The notes: generated from the letters alone by a model not told the origin. A stretch of 64,000 nt of DNA from Lachnospiraceae bacterium (GCA_910575555.1 CAJTFX010000012.1:63020-127019), one strand, 5' to 3'; shown: positions 19,648-31,124, counted from the stretch's first letter. Numbers and translations are program-made.

Positions 19648-20130
19648 TTACCCATTCCCAATGTTCATTAGCCTAATTTCTCCTATGCCGACAAATAATT
19701 TTACATAAAGATGGAAAAGCAAATCTATTTTGTCCTCGTTGAAATCTGTAAATAGCAACTTCAAAAACTGTGAATGGCGTTCTCCTATTTCTTCGGCATA
19801 TTGACCTGCTTTATCGGTTAGCTCAATACGGACAGAATTATTTCCCTCTAATAGCAAACGGACAAATCCTTTCTTTTCAAGAGTTAAAGCTAATTTTTTT
19901 ATATTCTGTCTGGAACAGCCCATAAGGTTTCCGATATTTGTTAATGTTCGTGGCTCTGGACAGCAAGCTGTCATTGCAAGTAATAACCATTGCTTTAGGG
20001 ATATTTCCGTTTGAAGTTTTTCACCCGCTGTCTGCATACGATTTTGTAGTATAAAGATACTTGAAAATATCGCTTGTACTCTGTGTTCGGTATCACAGTT
20101 GTATTCTTCAAAGAGTTCATCCATTTTCAT
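19648..20130 (-). CDS. MarR-family transcriptional regulator
   Basis: 160 aa with a winged-helix core: CPEPRTLTNIGNLMGCSRQNIKKLALTLEKKGFVRLL, then wing residues GNNSVRIELTDKA. An alternative start at codon 3 (20124) is possible. It lies 107 bp upstream of the exporter operon in the same direction and is a plausible local regulator of it or of element functions. Confidence 0.85.
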   Translation of the reverse strand: MKMDELFEEYNCDTEHRVQAIFSSIFILQNRMQTAGEKLQTEISLKQWLLLAMTACCPEPRTLTNIGNLMGCSRQNIKKLALTLEKKGFVRLLLEGNNSVRIELTDKAGQYAEEIGERHSQFLKLLFTDFNEDKIDLLFHLYVKLFVGIGEIRLMNIGNG

Positions 20131-20240
20131 CTATTTTTCCTTTGTACTTAGTAGTAACAAGTTCCTGCCGAATAGCATAGTAACTCATTACTGCCATGTC
20201 AATATATTCAGAAAAAAATCACTATTAAATCAGATGCTTC

Positions 20241-20276
20241 CCGAAAAGAAAAGCGACAGAGCTTTTCCCTGTCGCC
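20241..20276 (-). terminator. Terminator after tnpV
   Basis: On the minus strand GCGACAG and CTGTCGC form a 7-bp stem with a 9-nt loop, followed by TTTTCTTTT, beginning ~8 bp after the tnpV stop codon. Confidence 0.75.
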
Positions 20277-20283
20277 TTGCTGT

Positions 20284-20658
20284 CTATGCGTAAATGATTT
20301 CATCATATACAATCTTCCTCGCACAAGCTCTTATGTTATTCATTTTTCCTGTCCATTCTAAGGCATTTTCAGCCTTTAGCTGTTCTGTTATGTCTTGTGT
20401 TTGCTTCATGCCCTCTATGAGCCTTTCAAAGCGTTCCTGTGCCTGCCTGTCTACATCAACAAGATAGGCGTTGAGCCTGCCGTTTGTAAAAAGATTAGTG
20501 TATGTAACCTTATGGTACTGCTTCAGATAGTTCATATGCCGCTGTCCCCATATGCCTATGGGCTGTTCTTCTTCGGCGGGTACAGACAAACACGGTATTA
20601 AATAATCGCCTTGCCTTTCGTATCTGCCGCCCAGTTCCTCAAATAATGATTTTGCCAT
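20284..20658 (-). CDS. tnpV: Transposon-encoded TnpV-family protein
   Basis: 124 aa matching TnpV (PF14198): KSLFEELGGRYERQGDYLIP near the N-terminus, GIWGQRHMNYLKQYHKV in the centre, and RFERLIEGMKQTQDITEQLKA. TnpV is a standard cargo-end gene of Tn4451-like elements; molecular role is unknown. It is the gene nearest the right end of the element. Confidence 0.88.
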   Translation of the reverse strand: MAKSLFEELGGRYERQGDYLIPCLSVPAEEEQPIGIWGQRHMNYLKQYHKVTYTNLFTNGRLNAYLVDVDRQAQERFERLIEGMKQTQDITEQLKAENALEWTGKMNNIRACARKIVYDEIIYA

Positions 20659-20784
20659 TTTCTATTTCCTCCAAATAAGATATTCACTCCACATTATGGT
20701 GTCTGTTGTCTTAAACACAATTTTTAGTTTTCTCCTTATCTGGTTTCACTCATGATTGAAATTACTGTAAAGAAAATAGAAAGT

Positions 20785-20826
20785 ATCACCCTGACACATT
20801 TCAAAGTATCAAGGGTGATTTTTCTA
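20785..20826 (+). terminator. Terminator of the interrupted MCP-like gene
   Basis: ATCACCCT (20785-20792) and AGGGTGAT (20812-20819) form a perfect 8-bp stem followed by TTTTTCT. It lies 30 bp beyond the right end of the inserted element and would be ~25 bp after the restored TGA of the MCP-like gene. Confidence 0.75.
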
Positions 20827-20855
20827 TGTTTTATAAATATTTTTTTTAATATTGT

Positions 20856-21140
20856 ATGAGACTACAACCATATATAAAGGCAATCGGAGCTCCTGACTGG
20901 ATCATTGAAATCATATCGCCGGGCAGCAGACAGATGGATTATTATACAAAACTTTTTAAATACCGCACTGCCGGCATTCGGGAATATTGGATTGTTGATC
21001 CGGAAAAAAACCGTATCCTTGTCTATAACTTTGAAACAGAACAGACCGGAGACTATACATTTTCAGATTCTGTAAAAGCTGGCATTTATGATGATTTGTA
21101 CATCGACTTTTCCGATATTTCTGAGTTTCTGAAACAATAA
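20856..21140 (+). pseudogene. Uma2-family (DUF820) nuclease-like fragment, N-terminus missing
   Basis: 94 codons. The visible part is the catalytic C-terminal half of the Uma2/DUF820 PD-(D/E)XK fold: PDWIIEIISPGS, then YTKLFKYRTAGIREYWIVDPE. About 90-100 N-terminal residues usual for the family are absent; in the same frame a TAA lies just upstream of the first ATG and no ribosome site is present. It is interpreted as a decayed remnant beside the MCP-like gene. Confidence 0.7.
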
Positions 21141-21268
21141 CAAAATACTTATATATAAATTTAATTTTTACAGCAATAAGGCAAAAACAGAAAGAACACA
21201 GCATTTATTCTATCACTCTTTGTCATACTTATTCGCAGATTTTCATAAATACTAGATCATAAATCCTC

Positions 21269-21314
21269 AAAAAAAGGGCCACCGGAACATTTACCATTTC
21301 CTGCAGCCCTTTCT
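21269..21314 (-). terminator. gyrA terminator
   Basis: On the minus strand AAAGGGC pairs with GCCCTTT (7 bp), followed by a run of Ts, 15 bp beyond the gyrA stop codon. Confidence 0.7.
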
Positions 21315-21329
21315 TATTATAATAAATAC

Positions 21330-23960
21330 TTATTCTTCTTCCTGCTCCTCCTGATCCGCTTCGGCCCGTTCCAGCAATTCTTTCATCAATTCCTCGTTGG
21401 TTTCCGTACTCTCTGCCGGCGCAGCCATTTTCCTTGCCGCTTCCTCAGCATTCTTCAGGCTTTGCTTCTCCTCTTCCTCTGTCAGAAGTTCTTCCGCATC
21501 AGAGTTTTCCATCAGAGATTTATCTTCCCTTACCTTAGCGATACTTGCAACGGTAATATCCTCGTCCAGATTCATCAGCTTCACGCCGGAAGTTACCCGG
21601 CCAAGAACAGAGATTCCTTCCACCTTCATGCGGATAATAATGCCTTCCGTGGTAATCATCATAATCTCATTTTCCTGATTTACCGCTTTAACTCCTACAA
21701 TATTACCTGTTTTTTCCGTGATCTTGTAGCATTTTACGCCTTTGCCGCCCCGGTTCTGGGGGGTGAATTCATCCATTCTGGTTAATTTGCCGAGACCTTT
21801 TGCCGAAGCAATCAGCAGATATTCTCCCTGGGTATTCATCTGCATTCCAACCACTTCGTCCCGATCCGACAGATTCATGCCAATGACGCCTATAGAAACT
21901 CTTCCGGTGCTCCTTACATCTGTTTCATGGAACCGGATACACTGGCCGTAACGGGTCACCAGGATCATATCCTTGGTATTGTCCGTCATCTTCACTTCGA
22001 TCAGTTCATCCTCTTCCCGCAGAGTGATGGCCGCAAGTCCTTTTTTCCGCACATTAGCATAATCTGCAACCGGAGTTTTCTTTACAATTCCGTTTTTTGT
22101 AGCCATAAAGAGATAGTGATCGTCCTTATATTCCCGAATGGGAATCACCGCCGTGATCTTTTCGCCCGGCTGAAGCATCAAAAGATTGATAATGGCCGTT
22201 CCCCTTGCCGTCCTTCCCGCTTCCGGAATCTCATAAGCCTTCATACGGTAGACTTTTCCGGTATTGGTAAAGAACATCAGATAATGATGGGTGGTGGTCA
22301 TCAGCAGTTCTTCAATATAGTCATCCTCAATGGTTTCCATCCCTTTGATTCCCTTGCCGCCCCGGTTCTGGCTGCGGAAATTATCTACACTCATCCGCTT
22401 GATATATCCTAATTTTGTCATGGCAATCACCGTATTGGAAACCGGGATCAAATCCTCCATGGAAATATCATATTCGTCAAATCCAATGGAAGTCCTTCTG
22501 TCGTCGCCGAATTTATTGGAAATCACCATAATTTCTTCCCGGATCACGCCCAGAAGCTTCTTTTCATTCGCCAGAATTGCTTTTAACTCTTTGATTAATT
22601 CCATTAACTGATTGTATTCTGCCTCCAGTTTCTCCCGTTCCAAACCGGTCAGAGCCCGCAGACGCATATCTACAATGGCCTGGGCCTGGGCGTCTGACAG
22701 GGCAAACCGCTCCATCAGCCTTGATTTGGCAAGCTGAACATTTTCACTGCTTCGGATAATGCTGATCACTTCATCAATGTTATCAAGGGCAATCAGCAAT
22801 CCCTGCAAGATATGGGCCCGCTCTTCCGCCTTATTCAACTCATATCTGGTTCTTCTGGTAACAACCTCTTCCTGATGCTTCAGATAATAGCCAAGCATTT
22901 CACTTAAGTTCAGAACCTTCGGCTGATTGTCTACCAGAGCAAGCATAATTACCCCGAAGGTATCCTGAAGCTGCGTGTGCTTATAAAGCTGGTTTAAGAT
23001 CACATTGGGATTCACGTCACGGCGCAGCTCAATACAAATCCGCATGCCTTCCCGGTTGGATTCATCCCTCAGATCCGTAATTCCGTCTACTTTTTTATCC
23101 CGCACCAGATCTGCAATTTTCTCGATCAGCCTGGCTTTATTTACCATATAGGGCAGCTCCGTTACCACAATACGGTTTTTGCCGTTCTGCATCGGTTCTA
23201 TATCAGAAACAGCACGCACCTTTACTTTTCCCCGACCGGTGCGGTAAGCCTGATCGATGCCGGAGGTTCCCAGGATCATGCCTCCCGTGGGAAAATCAGG
23301 GCCTTTTACAATTTTTAAAATCTCTTCAATCTCTGTTTCCCGATCTTCCTCAATCCGGTTATCAATAATCTTTACCACTGCGCCGATAACTTCCCGCAGG
23401 TTGTGAGGCGGAATATTCGTAGCCATGCCAACTGCAATTCCGGTAGTTCCGTTTACCAAAAGGTTGGGATAGCGGGAGGGCAGAACCAGAGGCTCTTTCT
23501 CTGTTTCGTCAAAGTTCGGCCCGAAATCAACGGTATCTTTATTGATATCCGCAAGCATTTCCATGGAAATCTTGCTTAAACGCGCTTCTGTGTACCGCAT
23601 GGCAGCGGCGCCGTCGCCGTCCACAGAACCAAAGTTGCCGTGGCCGTCCACAAGCATATAACGGGTGGACCATTCCTGCGCCATATTTACCAGAGCGCCG
23701 TAAATAGAACTGTCTCCGTGAGGATGGTATTTACCCATGGTATCGCCTACAATACGGGCGCATTTGCGGTGAGGCTTATCCGGCCCGTTGTTCAGCTCGA
23801 TCATGGAATAGAGAATCCTGCGCTGTACAGGCTTTAACCCGTCCCTTACATCCGGAAGCGCACGGGATGCAATCACGCTCATGGCATAATCTATATAAGA
23901 TTTTTCCATGGTTTTCTTCAAGTCAATCTCATCAATCCGGTCAAATATTTTATCATCCAT
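21330..23960 (-). CDS. gyrA: DNA gyrase subunit A
   Basis: 876 aa, a normal length. The breakage-reunion domain carries the catalytic Tyr123 in [10 protein letters not shown]. The quinolone region reads [17 protein letters not shown], with Ser84 kept and Gly88 where many bacteria have Glu or Asp. The C-terminal beta-pinwheel repeats and GyrA box-like segment ([11 protein letters not shown]) are present, with an acidic Glu-rich tail. With GyrB it introduces negative supercoils. It lies 19 bp after gyrB in the same orientation. Confidence 0.98.
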   Translation of the reverse strand: MDDKIFDRIDEIDLKKTMEKSYIDYAMSVIASRALPDVRDGLKPVQRRILYSMIELNNGPDKPHRKCARIVGDTMGKYHPHGDSSIYGALVNMAQEWSTRYMLVDGHGNFGSVDGDGAAAMRYTEARLSKISMEMLADINKDTVDFGPNFDETEKEPLVLPSRYPNLLVNGTTGIAVGMATNIPPHNLREVIGAVVKIIDNRIEEDRETEIEEILKIVKGPDFPTGGMILGTSGIDQAYRTGRGKVKVRAVSDIEPMQNGKNRIVVTELPYMVNKARLIEKIADLVRDKKVDGITDLRDESNREGMRICIELRRDVNPNVILNQLYKHTQLQDTFGVIMLALVDNQPKVLNLSEMLGYYLKHQEEVVTRRTRYELNKAEERAHILQGLLIALDNIDEVISIIRSSENVQLAKSRLMERFALSDAQAQAIVDMRLRALTGLEREKLEAEYNQLMELIKELKAILANEKKLLGVIREEIMVISNKFGDDRRTSIGFDEYDISMEDLIPVSNTVIAMTKLGYIKRMSVDNFRSQNRGGKGIKGMETIEDDYIEELLMTTTHHYLMFFTNTGKVYRMKAYEIPEAGRTARGTAIINLLMLQPGEKITAVIPIREYKDDHYLFMATKNGIVKKTPVADYANVRKKGLAAITLREEDELIEVKMTDNTKDMILVTRYGQCIRFHETDVRSTGRVSIGVIGMNLSDRDEVVGMQMNTQGEYLLIASAKGLGKLTRMDEFTPQNRGGKGVKCYKITEKTGNIVGVKAVNQENEIMMITTEGIIIRMKVEGISVLGRVTSGVKLMNLDEDITVASIAKVREDKSLMENSDAEELLTEEEEKQSLKNAEEAARKMAAPAESTETNEELMKELLERAEADQEEQEEE

Positions 23961-23979
23961 CTATTTTCCTCCGTATCCG

Positions 23980-25914
<1,935 letters not shown>

Positions 25915-25930
25915 CTAATTCCTCCAATTC

Positions 25931-27022
25931 CTAAAAACCGTTCTCAGCCGTTACAGTTCCATTTACCACCTTAAAAACTTTGTTAATCTCAAATCTGTTT
26001 TTCACAAACTCATCTAGCCCCGTACATGTAATAATTGTCTGAATATCATGAATGCTGTTTAACAGAAAATTCTGCCGGCTGCTGTCTAATTCTGACAGCA
26101 CATCGTCCAGAATCAGAACCGGCGTCTCCTGAATGGATTCTTTCACCAGTTCAATTTCCGAAAGTTTTAAAGAAAGCGCACAGCTCCGCTGCTGTCCCTG
26201 AGAACCAAACCTGCGGATGTCAATGTCACGGATCAAAAAGCACATATCATCTCTGTGGGGTCCCACAGAAGTCATGCCCAGCTTCAAATCCCTTTCCTGA
26301 TTTTTCATCAATTCTTCTTCCAGTTTCTCCTCCTCTGCATCCGGCTCATAGCGCAGGATCAATTCTTCCCTGTCGCCGGAAATTTTCTTATGTATTTCAT
26401 AAACGATTTCATTCAACCGGTTCACAAACTTTTTGCGTGAAGCAATGATCTTTTTTCCATAGTCAATTAACTGCATATCCCAGACCGGAAGAGTATCCTT
26501 CAATTCCGGCCTGAAATTAATATCTTTTAAAAGCCTATTTCTCTGATTTAAGATTCTGTTATAATTGGTAAGATGAAACAGATAGATCTTATCCAACTGA
26601 CATAACTCTACATCCAGAAATCTTCTTCGCTCTGAAGGGCCATTCTTTATAATATTCAAATCTTCCGGAGAAAAAAACACAATATTTAAGATCCCGAACA
26701 GTTCCGCCGCCCTTTTAATGGGAATTTTATTAATTGCTATTCCTTTCGAACGGCTCTTCTTAATATGCATATCGATCTGATAAATCTTTTCTTTTTTTTC
26801 TACAACGGTACGGATATGCGCTTCCTCTTCCCCAAACTGTATCAGCTCACGATCCTTACTTCCCTTGTGTGATCTTGTGGTTCCGCTGACATAAACAGAC
26901 TCCAGAACATTAGTTTTTCCCTGAGCATTGTCCCCGTAAAGAATATTTGTTCCCTTATCAAATTCCAAAGATAAATCACTGTAATTGCGGAAATGATTCA
27001 GAGCAACGGATTTTAAGATCAT
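25931..27022 (-). CDS. recF: RecF recombination mediator ATPase
   Basis: 363 aa. Walker A is YGDNAQGKTNVLESV, the ABC signature region is FGSQGQQRSCALSLKL, and Walker B is PVLILDDVLSELD. RecF is an SMC-like ATPase acting with RecO/RecR to load RecA at gaps. Its ATG overlaps the stop of yaaA (ATGA type), indicating translational coupling, and gyrB follows 16 bp later. Confidence 0.97.
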   Translation of the reverse strand: MILKSVALNHFRNYSDLSLEFDKGTNILYGDNAQGKTNVLESVYVSGTTRSHKGSKDRELIQFGEEEAHIRTVVEKKEKIYQIDMHIKKSRSKGIAINKIPIKRAAELFGILNIVFFSPEDLNIIKNGPSERRRFLDVELCQLDKIYLFHLTNYNRILNQRNRLLKDINFRPELKDTLPVWDMQLIDYGKKIIASRKKFVNRLNEIVYEIHKKISGDREELILRYEPDAEEEKLEEELMKNQERDLKLGMTSVGPHRDDMCFLIRDIDIRRFGSQGQQRSCALSLKLSEIELVKESIQETPVLILDDVLSELDSSRQNFLLNSIHDIQTIITCTGLDEFVKNRFEINKVFKVVNGTVTAENGF

Positions 27023-27225
27023 TTTACAATTTTGATTATCTCCCCTTCCAGGGAAACAATATCTCCATCTACTAATTTTTTTCCTCGCTGATACTCTACT
27101 TCTCCATTTACCGTTACCATTCCGTCCTGGATCACCAGCTTGGCCATAACGCCGGAATCTACCAGATTCGCAGCTTTTAAAGCCTGTCCCAGCTTGATAT
27201 ATTCATCTCTTAACTTAATTTCCAT
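27019..27225 (-). CDS. yaaA: YaaA-type S4-domain RNA-binding protein
   Basis: 68 aa consisting of one S4 RNA-binding domain (YIKLGQALKAANLVDSGVMAK, then VNGEVEYQRGKKL). It occupies the conserved position between dnaN and recF found in Firmicutes. It probably binds rRNA and takes part in ribosome assembly (family inference). Confidence 0.93.
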   Translation of the reverse strand: MEIKLRDEYIKLGQALKAANLVDSGVMAKLVIQDGMVTVNGEVEYQRGKKLVDGDIVSLEGEIIKIVK

Positions 27226-27262
27226 GACTACTCATATCCTTTCAAATCTCTTCCCATCATAT

Positions 27263-28375
27263 TTAATTTGACGCCGCATTGAAATTCACCGGAAGAATCA
27301 GGTAAATAAACGTCTCATTGTCGTCTTTGATAAAACAGGGAGCCTTTGGATTTACCATATACAACGTAACCTCTTCTTCATCAATGACACGCAGCGCATC
27401 TATAAAAAATTTAGGATTAAATCCGATCAAAATATCTTTTCCTTCTTTTTGTATATCAATGTCTTCATTCATGGAGCCAATATAAGAATTGATCTTCAAT
27501 TCCATATTTTCATCACTTACATTCATGATAATCGGTTTCTTGTCTCCCTCTTTCACCAGAAGGGTTGCACGATCAATACAGTCTAACAATTCCCTTTTAT
27601 TGATCTTGATCTTTGTCTCATAGTCTGAAGAGAGCATCTGATCGATTTTAAAGTATTCTCCCTCGATCAAACGCGATACCACAGTGGTATTGCCGAATTC
27701 AAACACGATATGATTGTCTGTAAAAAATATACTGACATATTCATTCAGATCGCCAGGTAATATTTTGCTCACTTCCTGAAGAGTTTTGCCCGGTACAATG
27801 ACTTTATAGTAATCATAAGCTTCCTTCAGATCAATATTCCGAATGGAAATACGGTGTCCGTCCAGAGAAACTACTTTTAACTGGTTCTCCCTGATCTCAA
27901 ATAATTCACCAGTCATCAGCTTGTTGTTATCACTGTCTGAAATAGAAAAGATGGTCTGCCGGATTACTTCTTTTAATGTAAACTGTGATAACATCACCGG
28001 CTGATTTCTTTCTATATAAGGCAGATAAGAAAAATCGTCTCCTGATTTCCCTATAATATTGAACTTCGCCTTCTCACAGGTAATGATCGTTTTAAAATCT
28101 TCATCCGTTGCAATTGTTACTTCATTATCTGGAAGTTTTCGTACAATCTCAGCAAATATTTTGGCGTCTAAAGCAATGATGCCCCGTTCTGCAATTTCTC
28201 CTTCGATTCTGGTATCAATTCCCAGTTCCATATCATTGGCTGTTAATTTTATTTCTCCTGCAGAAGCGTCAATTAATATGCATTCCAGAATAGGCATGGT
28301 GGTTCTGGAGGGTACGGCTTTTGATACAATATTAACTCCATGCAGAAGATTTGATTTGGAACATATAATTTTCAT
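27263..28375 (-). CDS. dnaN: DNA polymerase III beta sliding clamp
   Basis: 370 aa with the three-fold repeated clamp domains. The N-terminus is MKIICSKSNLLHGVNIVSKAV, DIDIQKEGKDILIGFNPKF occurs in the third domain, and it ends in APCFIKDDNETFIYLILPV, a typical clamp C-terminus. It is separated from dnaA by a 336-bp region with DnaA boxes and followed by yaaA-recF-gyrBA on the same strand. Confidence 0.98.
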   Translation of the reverse strand: MKIICSKSNLLHGVNIVSKAVPSRTTMPILECILIDASAGEIKLTANDMELGIDTRIEGEIAERGIIALDAKIFAEIVRKLPDNEVTIATDEDFKTIITCEKAKFNIIGKSGDDFSYLPYIERNQPVMLSQFTLKEVIRQTIFSISDSDNNKLMTGELFEIRENQLKVVSLDGHRISIRNIDLKEAYDYYKVIVPGKTLQEVSKILPGDLNEYVSIFFTDNHIVFEFGNTTVVSRLIEGEYFKIDQMLSSDYETKIKINKRELLDCIDRATLLVKEGDKKPIIMNVSDENMELKINSYIGSMNEDIDIQKEGKDILIGFNPKFFIDALRVIDEEEVTLYMVNPKAPCFIKDDNETFIYLILPVNFNAASN

Positions 28376-28711
28376 GCTGTGTATAACTCCTTCCTGAGCT
28401 TAAAGATCAATTTATGATAAGGGATTCGTCTTAGTAATCATAGGGCCTGTTCATAAGTTCATAATTACGTAAAGCCTGAACTTCAGGGTGTTTCAAGGTT
28501 AAAATTAACTGTATAACCCTGTGAATTTCATCTTGAAGAGACTGGGACAGGCTGTGAATAAATGGAAAGGCTGAAAATCAGTCCTTTTGTTGGAAAAATG
28601 CGTTTGTGCACAAACAGAGGGGTTGTCCATCCCTTTCCACACATTTTCGATCCTGTTATCCACAAAATCTGGATATCTTTCTGATTGATCTTGAAAGATG
28701 CCGCTGTTTCG
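28376..28711. other. dnaA-dnaN intergenic region: second half of bipartite oriC
   Basis: 336 bp, AT-rich. A perfect DnaA box TTATCCACA lies at 28656-28664, with weaker relatives (TTTCCACA at 28634-28641; TTGTCCATC at 28623). Dyads such as CCTGAA/TTCAGG near 28477-28489 are also present. By analogy with B. subtilis, where boxes flank dnaA on both sides and unwinding occurs on the dnaN side, this is the likely unwinding side of the origin (inference). Confidence 0.6.
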
Positions 28712-30061
28712 TTAATTGGGGTTGATTTTCTTCTTAATGGTCTCGATCAGATGATGAAAATTCTCGTCATTCTGATATTCTTCTGTGATCTTTTTGATCC
28801 CGTGAATGATGGTCGAATGATCTCTTCCGCCTAACAGGGCGCCGATTGTCTCAAGCTGGGCTGAGGTCATATTCTTGCATAAATACATGGCAATCTGTCT
28901 GGGCTTTGCAATTTCGCTGCTCCGGTTCTTGGAAATCATCTGGTCGGTGGAAATATTAAAGTGTTCCGCCACAATCTCAATGACCAGCTGAGGAGTGATT
29001 TCCTTGGGCTTGTCCGGAGAAATGATATTCTGCAGCTCCCGGACAGCTACGTCCATGGTAATCACTGTATCCTCCAGGTTGGAAAAGGCAATAAGTTTGT
29101 TTAAAGCCCCCTCCAGTTCCCGAATGTTGGATTTGATATTGATTGCAATATAATCAAGAACTTCATCATCCAGATGAAATCCGTCTATTTCTTCTTTTCT
29201 TCTTAAAATTGCCATTCTCGTTTCGTAATCAGGATATCCGATGTCCGCTAACAGCCCCCATTCAAAACGGGAACGGATACGTTCTTCTAATGTTTCCATG
29301 TCTTTGGGCGGTTTATCGGAGGACAGGATAATCTGTTTTCTGGCAGAATGGAGTACATTAAAAGTATGGAAAAATTCTTCCTGGGTACTTTCTTTTCCGA
29401 TAATGAACTGTACGTCGTCAATCATCAGAACATCTACGGTACGGTATTTGTCCCGAAGTTTCGTCATCGCGGAAGCATTGCCGTTTCGGATGGAGTCAAT
29501 AACCTCGTTGGTAAATTGTTCGGAGGTAACGTAAATTACTTTTTTTTCTGGCTGCTGCTGTAAAATAAAGTGTCCGATAGACTGCATCAGATGGGTTTTG
29601 CCCAGCCCGGGCCCTCCGTATATATAAAGAGGATTGTAGACTTCTCCGGGAGATTCCGCTACTGCAAGACTGGCAGCATGGGCAAATTTGTTATTATTGC
29701 CGACGACGAAAGATTCAAAGGTATAGTTGGGGTTGAGATTACTTTTTTCTGTGCTTTTGGCAAATGATGAATTCTTGCTTTTCCGGGACTTGAACCTGTC
29801 GGCCTGTTCCGGTGAAATAAATTCAAGATCATAATCAATTCCAGTAATCTCTGCAATGGCTACTTTGATAGGAAGTTTATATTTCTTTGTAATATAATTG
29901 ATCCCCACATCTTCAGATGGAACCAGAATATAGAGTTTTGAGCCTTCGATGTTGCATACACTGAGCGGTTTCAGCCAGTAGGTAAAGGATATGTCTGTAA
30001 GTTCATGCTCTTCCTTTACGGTTCTGAGAATTTCTTCCCATTTTTCCAAAATAAGTTCCAT
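28712..30061 (-). CDS. dnaA: Chromosomal replication initiator DnaA
   Basis: 449 aa from the ATG at 30061, whose GGAG ribosome site lies 6 nt upstream; a TTG four codons earlier overlaps that site and is not favoured. Domain I occupies 1-85. Domain III has Walker A GGPGLGKTH (149-157), Walker B VLMIDDVQFI and the initiator-specific region DYETRMAILRRK. Domain IV has the DNA-binding signature GGRDHSTIIHGIKKI. It binds DnaA boxes seen on both sides of its own gene and drives origin melting. Confidence 0.98.
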   Translation of the reverse strand: MELILEKWEEILRTVKEEHELTDISFTYWLKPLSVCNIEGSKLYILVPSEDVGINYITKKYKLPIKVAIAEITGIDYDLEFISPEQADRFKSRKSKNSSFAKSTEKSNLNPNYTFESFVVGNNNKFAHAASLAVAESPGEVYNPLYIYGGPGLGKTHLMQSIGHFILQQQPEKKVIYVTSEQFTNEVIDSIRNGNASAMTKLRDKYRTVDVLMIDDVQFIIGKESTQEEFFHTFNVLHSARKQIILSSDKPPKDMETLEERIRSRFEWGLLADIGYPDYETRMAILRRKEEIDGFHLDDEVLDYIAINIKSNIRELEGALNKLIAFSNLEDTVITMDVAVRELQNIISPDKPKEITPQLVIEIVAEHFNISTDQMISKNRSSEIAKPRQIAMYLCKNMTSAQLETIGALLGGRDHSTIIHGIKKITEEYQNDENFHHLIETIKKKINPN

Positions 30062-30251
30062 AGTCTTCTCCAATGATTCCTTTTTATTAGTTCATAGTCT
30101 TCCATACTCTATAATAACCCAAATTGTTCGAAGAATCAATGAAAATTTTAACCTGCCTGTTTATAAACAATCCATCTTATAAACATATCTACATCAAAAA
30201 ATTGCCTTTTTTTCAAGGAATTTGCTAAAAGAACAGAAAATATACACAAAC

Positions 30252-30332
30252 TTTCAAAAAGTTGTCCACAAGTTATCCACAAAACCTTGATAACTTTTTG
30301 AAATGTGGAAAATGTGGATAATTTGTGGATAA
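30252..30332. other. oriC DnaA-box cluster upstream of dnaA
   Basis: Five 9-mers resembling TTATCCACA lie within 81 bp: TTGTCCACA (30262-30270), TTATCCACA (30273-30281), TGTGGAAAA (30304-30312), TGTGGATAA (30313-30321) and TGTGGATAA (30324-30332). The first two point one way and the last three the other. A perfect 12-bp inverted repeat TTTCAAAAAGTT/AACTTTTTGAAA (30252-30263 and 30292-30303) frames the arrangement. A near-match TTATCAACA is at 30420. Gene orientation flips here, with dnaA to the left and rpmH to the right. The surrounding 30062-30472 has no gene. Confidence 0.88.
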
Positions 30333-30472
30333 AAGTTGTTTCTTCCTTATTATATGTCTTATGTTAATAGATGTGAATATTGTTGAAAGTGAATATTTCT
30401 GAGAATATTTGTCAAAAATTTATCAACAGATAAAATTTTTGCGGGAAACGCAAACAAATATCCTAAAATAGC

Positions 30473-30500
30473 TTGACTTACCCTTTTTTTTTGATATAAT
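30473..30500 (+). promoter_or_regulatory. rpmH promoter
   Basis: TTGACT (30473-30478), 16-nt spacer, TATAAT (30495-30500). It lies 40 bp before the rpmH start codon. Confidence 0.8.
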
Positions 30501-30540
30501 GAAACATGATGTTTTTTAGCACAGAGGAGGTGGATGACCC

Positions 30541-30675
30541 GTGAAAATGACATTTCAGCCCAAAAAGAGATCTAGGAAGAAGGTTCATGGATTCCGGAAG
30601 AGAATGAGTACGAAAGGCGGAAGAAAAGTTTTAGCCGCAAGAAGATTAAAGGGAAGAAAGAGATTGTCAGCTTAG
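30541..30675 (+). CDS. rpmH: Ribosomal protein bL34
   Basis: 44 aa, the typical length, starting at GTG with AGGAGGTGG upstream. The sequence [20 protein letters not shown] and the tail [11 protein letters not shown] are characteristic of L34. It is the first gene of the rpmH-rnpA-yidD-yidC-jag block to the right of oriC. Confidence 0.97.
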   Translation: MKMTFQPKKRSRKKVHGFRKRMSTKGGRKVLAARRLKGRKRLSA

Positions 30676-30702
30676 GCCACATCTATTGTGGTCTTTCTTC
30701 TT
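30674..30702 (+). terminator. Short hairpin between rpmH and rnpA
   Basis: GGCCACA and TGTGGTC form a ~7-bp stem directly after the rpmH stop codon, followed by TTTCTTC. It may partially terminate and set the L34:RnpA ratio (inference). Confidence 0.5.
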
Positions 30703-30767
30703 AAAATTTTATTTCAAATTTCGTATGCGCACAGAAGTGTGTTCAGCAGCTACAGGGAGCAGCAGTT

Positions 30768-31124
30768 ATGAAATTTTCAGAATCATTGAAAAAGAACAGT
30801 TATTTCCAGAATGTATATAAACATGGAAGATCTTATGCAAACCGTTTTTTTGTCATGTATGTTCTGGAAAATAAGACAGAAACCAACAGATTAGGAATAT
30901 CAGTCAGTAAAAAAGTAGGAAATAGTGTTATAAGACATCATATCACAAGATTAGTACGGGAAGCTTATCGTTTACAGGAAGAAATGTTTGAAAATGGTCT
31001 GGATATTGTAGTCATTGCAAGAGCAGCAGCAAAGAATATCACTTATCATGAAACTGAGAAAGCATTACTGCATCTTGGAGGACTTCATCACATTTTAATA
31101 AGAAAAGAAGATGAAATATTTTGA
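30768..31124 (+). CDS. rnpA: Ribonuclease P protein component
   Basis: 118 aa. The core motif region is [29 protein letters not shown]; the usual RNR at the RNA-binding helix reads RHH here. It binds the RNase P RNA and helps process tRNA 5' ends. The stop TGA overlaps the TTG start of yidD. Confidence 0.95.
   Translation: MKFSESLKKNSYFQNVYKHGRSYANRFFVMYVLENKTETNRLGISVSKKVGNSVIRHHITRLVREAYRLQEEMFENGLDIVVIARAAAKNITYHETEKALLHLGGLHHILIRKEDEIF

Larger units (their letters stand above)
8746..20755. mobile_element. 12-kb integrative mobilizable element, Tn4451/TnpX-like
   Basis: The ends form an imperfect inverted repeat: the left end reads TGGGTTAAACCAGATAGGGA from 8746, and the right end, reverse-complemented, reads TGAGTGAAACCAGATAAGGA (ending at 20753). 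A GA dinucleotide flanks each side (8744-8745 and 20754-20755), the hallmark of TnpX/TndX-type large serine recombinase insertions. Contents from left to right: large serine recombinase, TnpW, relaxase, MobC, an oriT-like hairpin cluster, sigma-like factor, Cys-rich KTR protein, two-component system, ABC exporter, MarR regulator and TnpV. No type IV secretion genes are present, so it should be mobilizable only with a helper element. The target is the penultimate codon of the MCP-like gene. Confidence 0.85.

Noticed and set aside
8746-20755. Conjugative transposon with its own transfer machinery
   Set aside because: No VirB4, coupling protein or other secretion genes are present between the ends; only relaxase and MobC were found.
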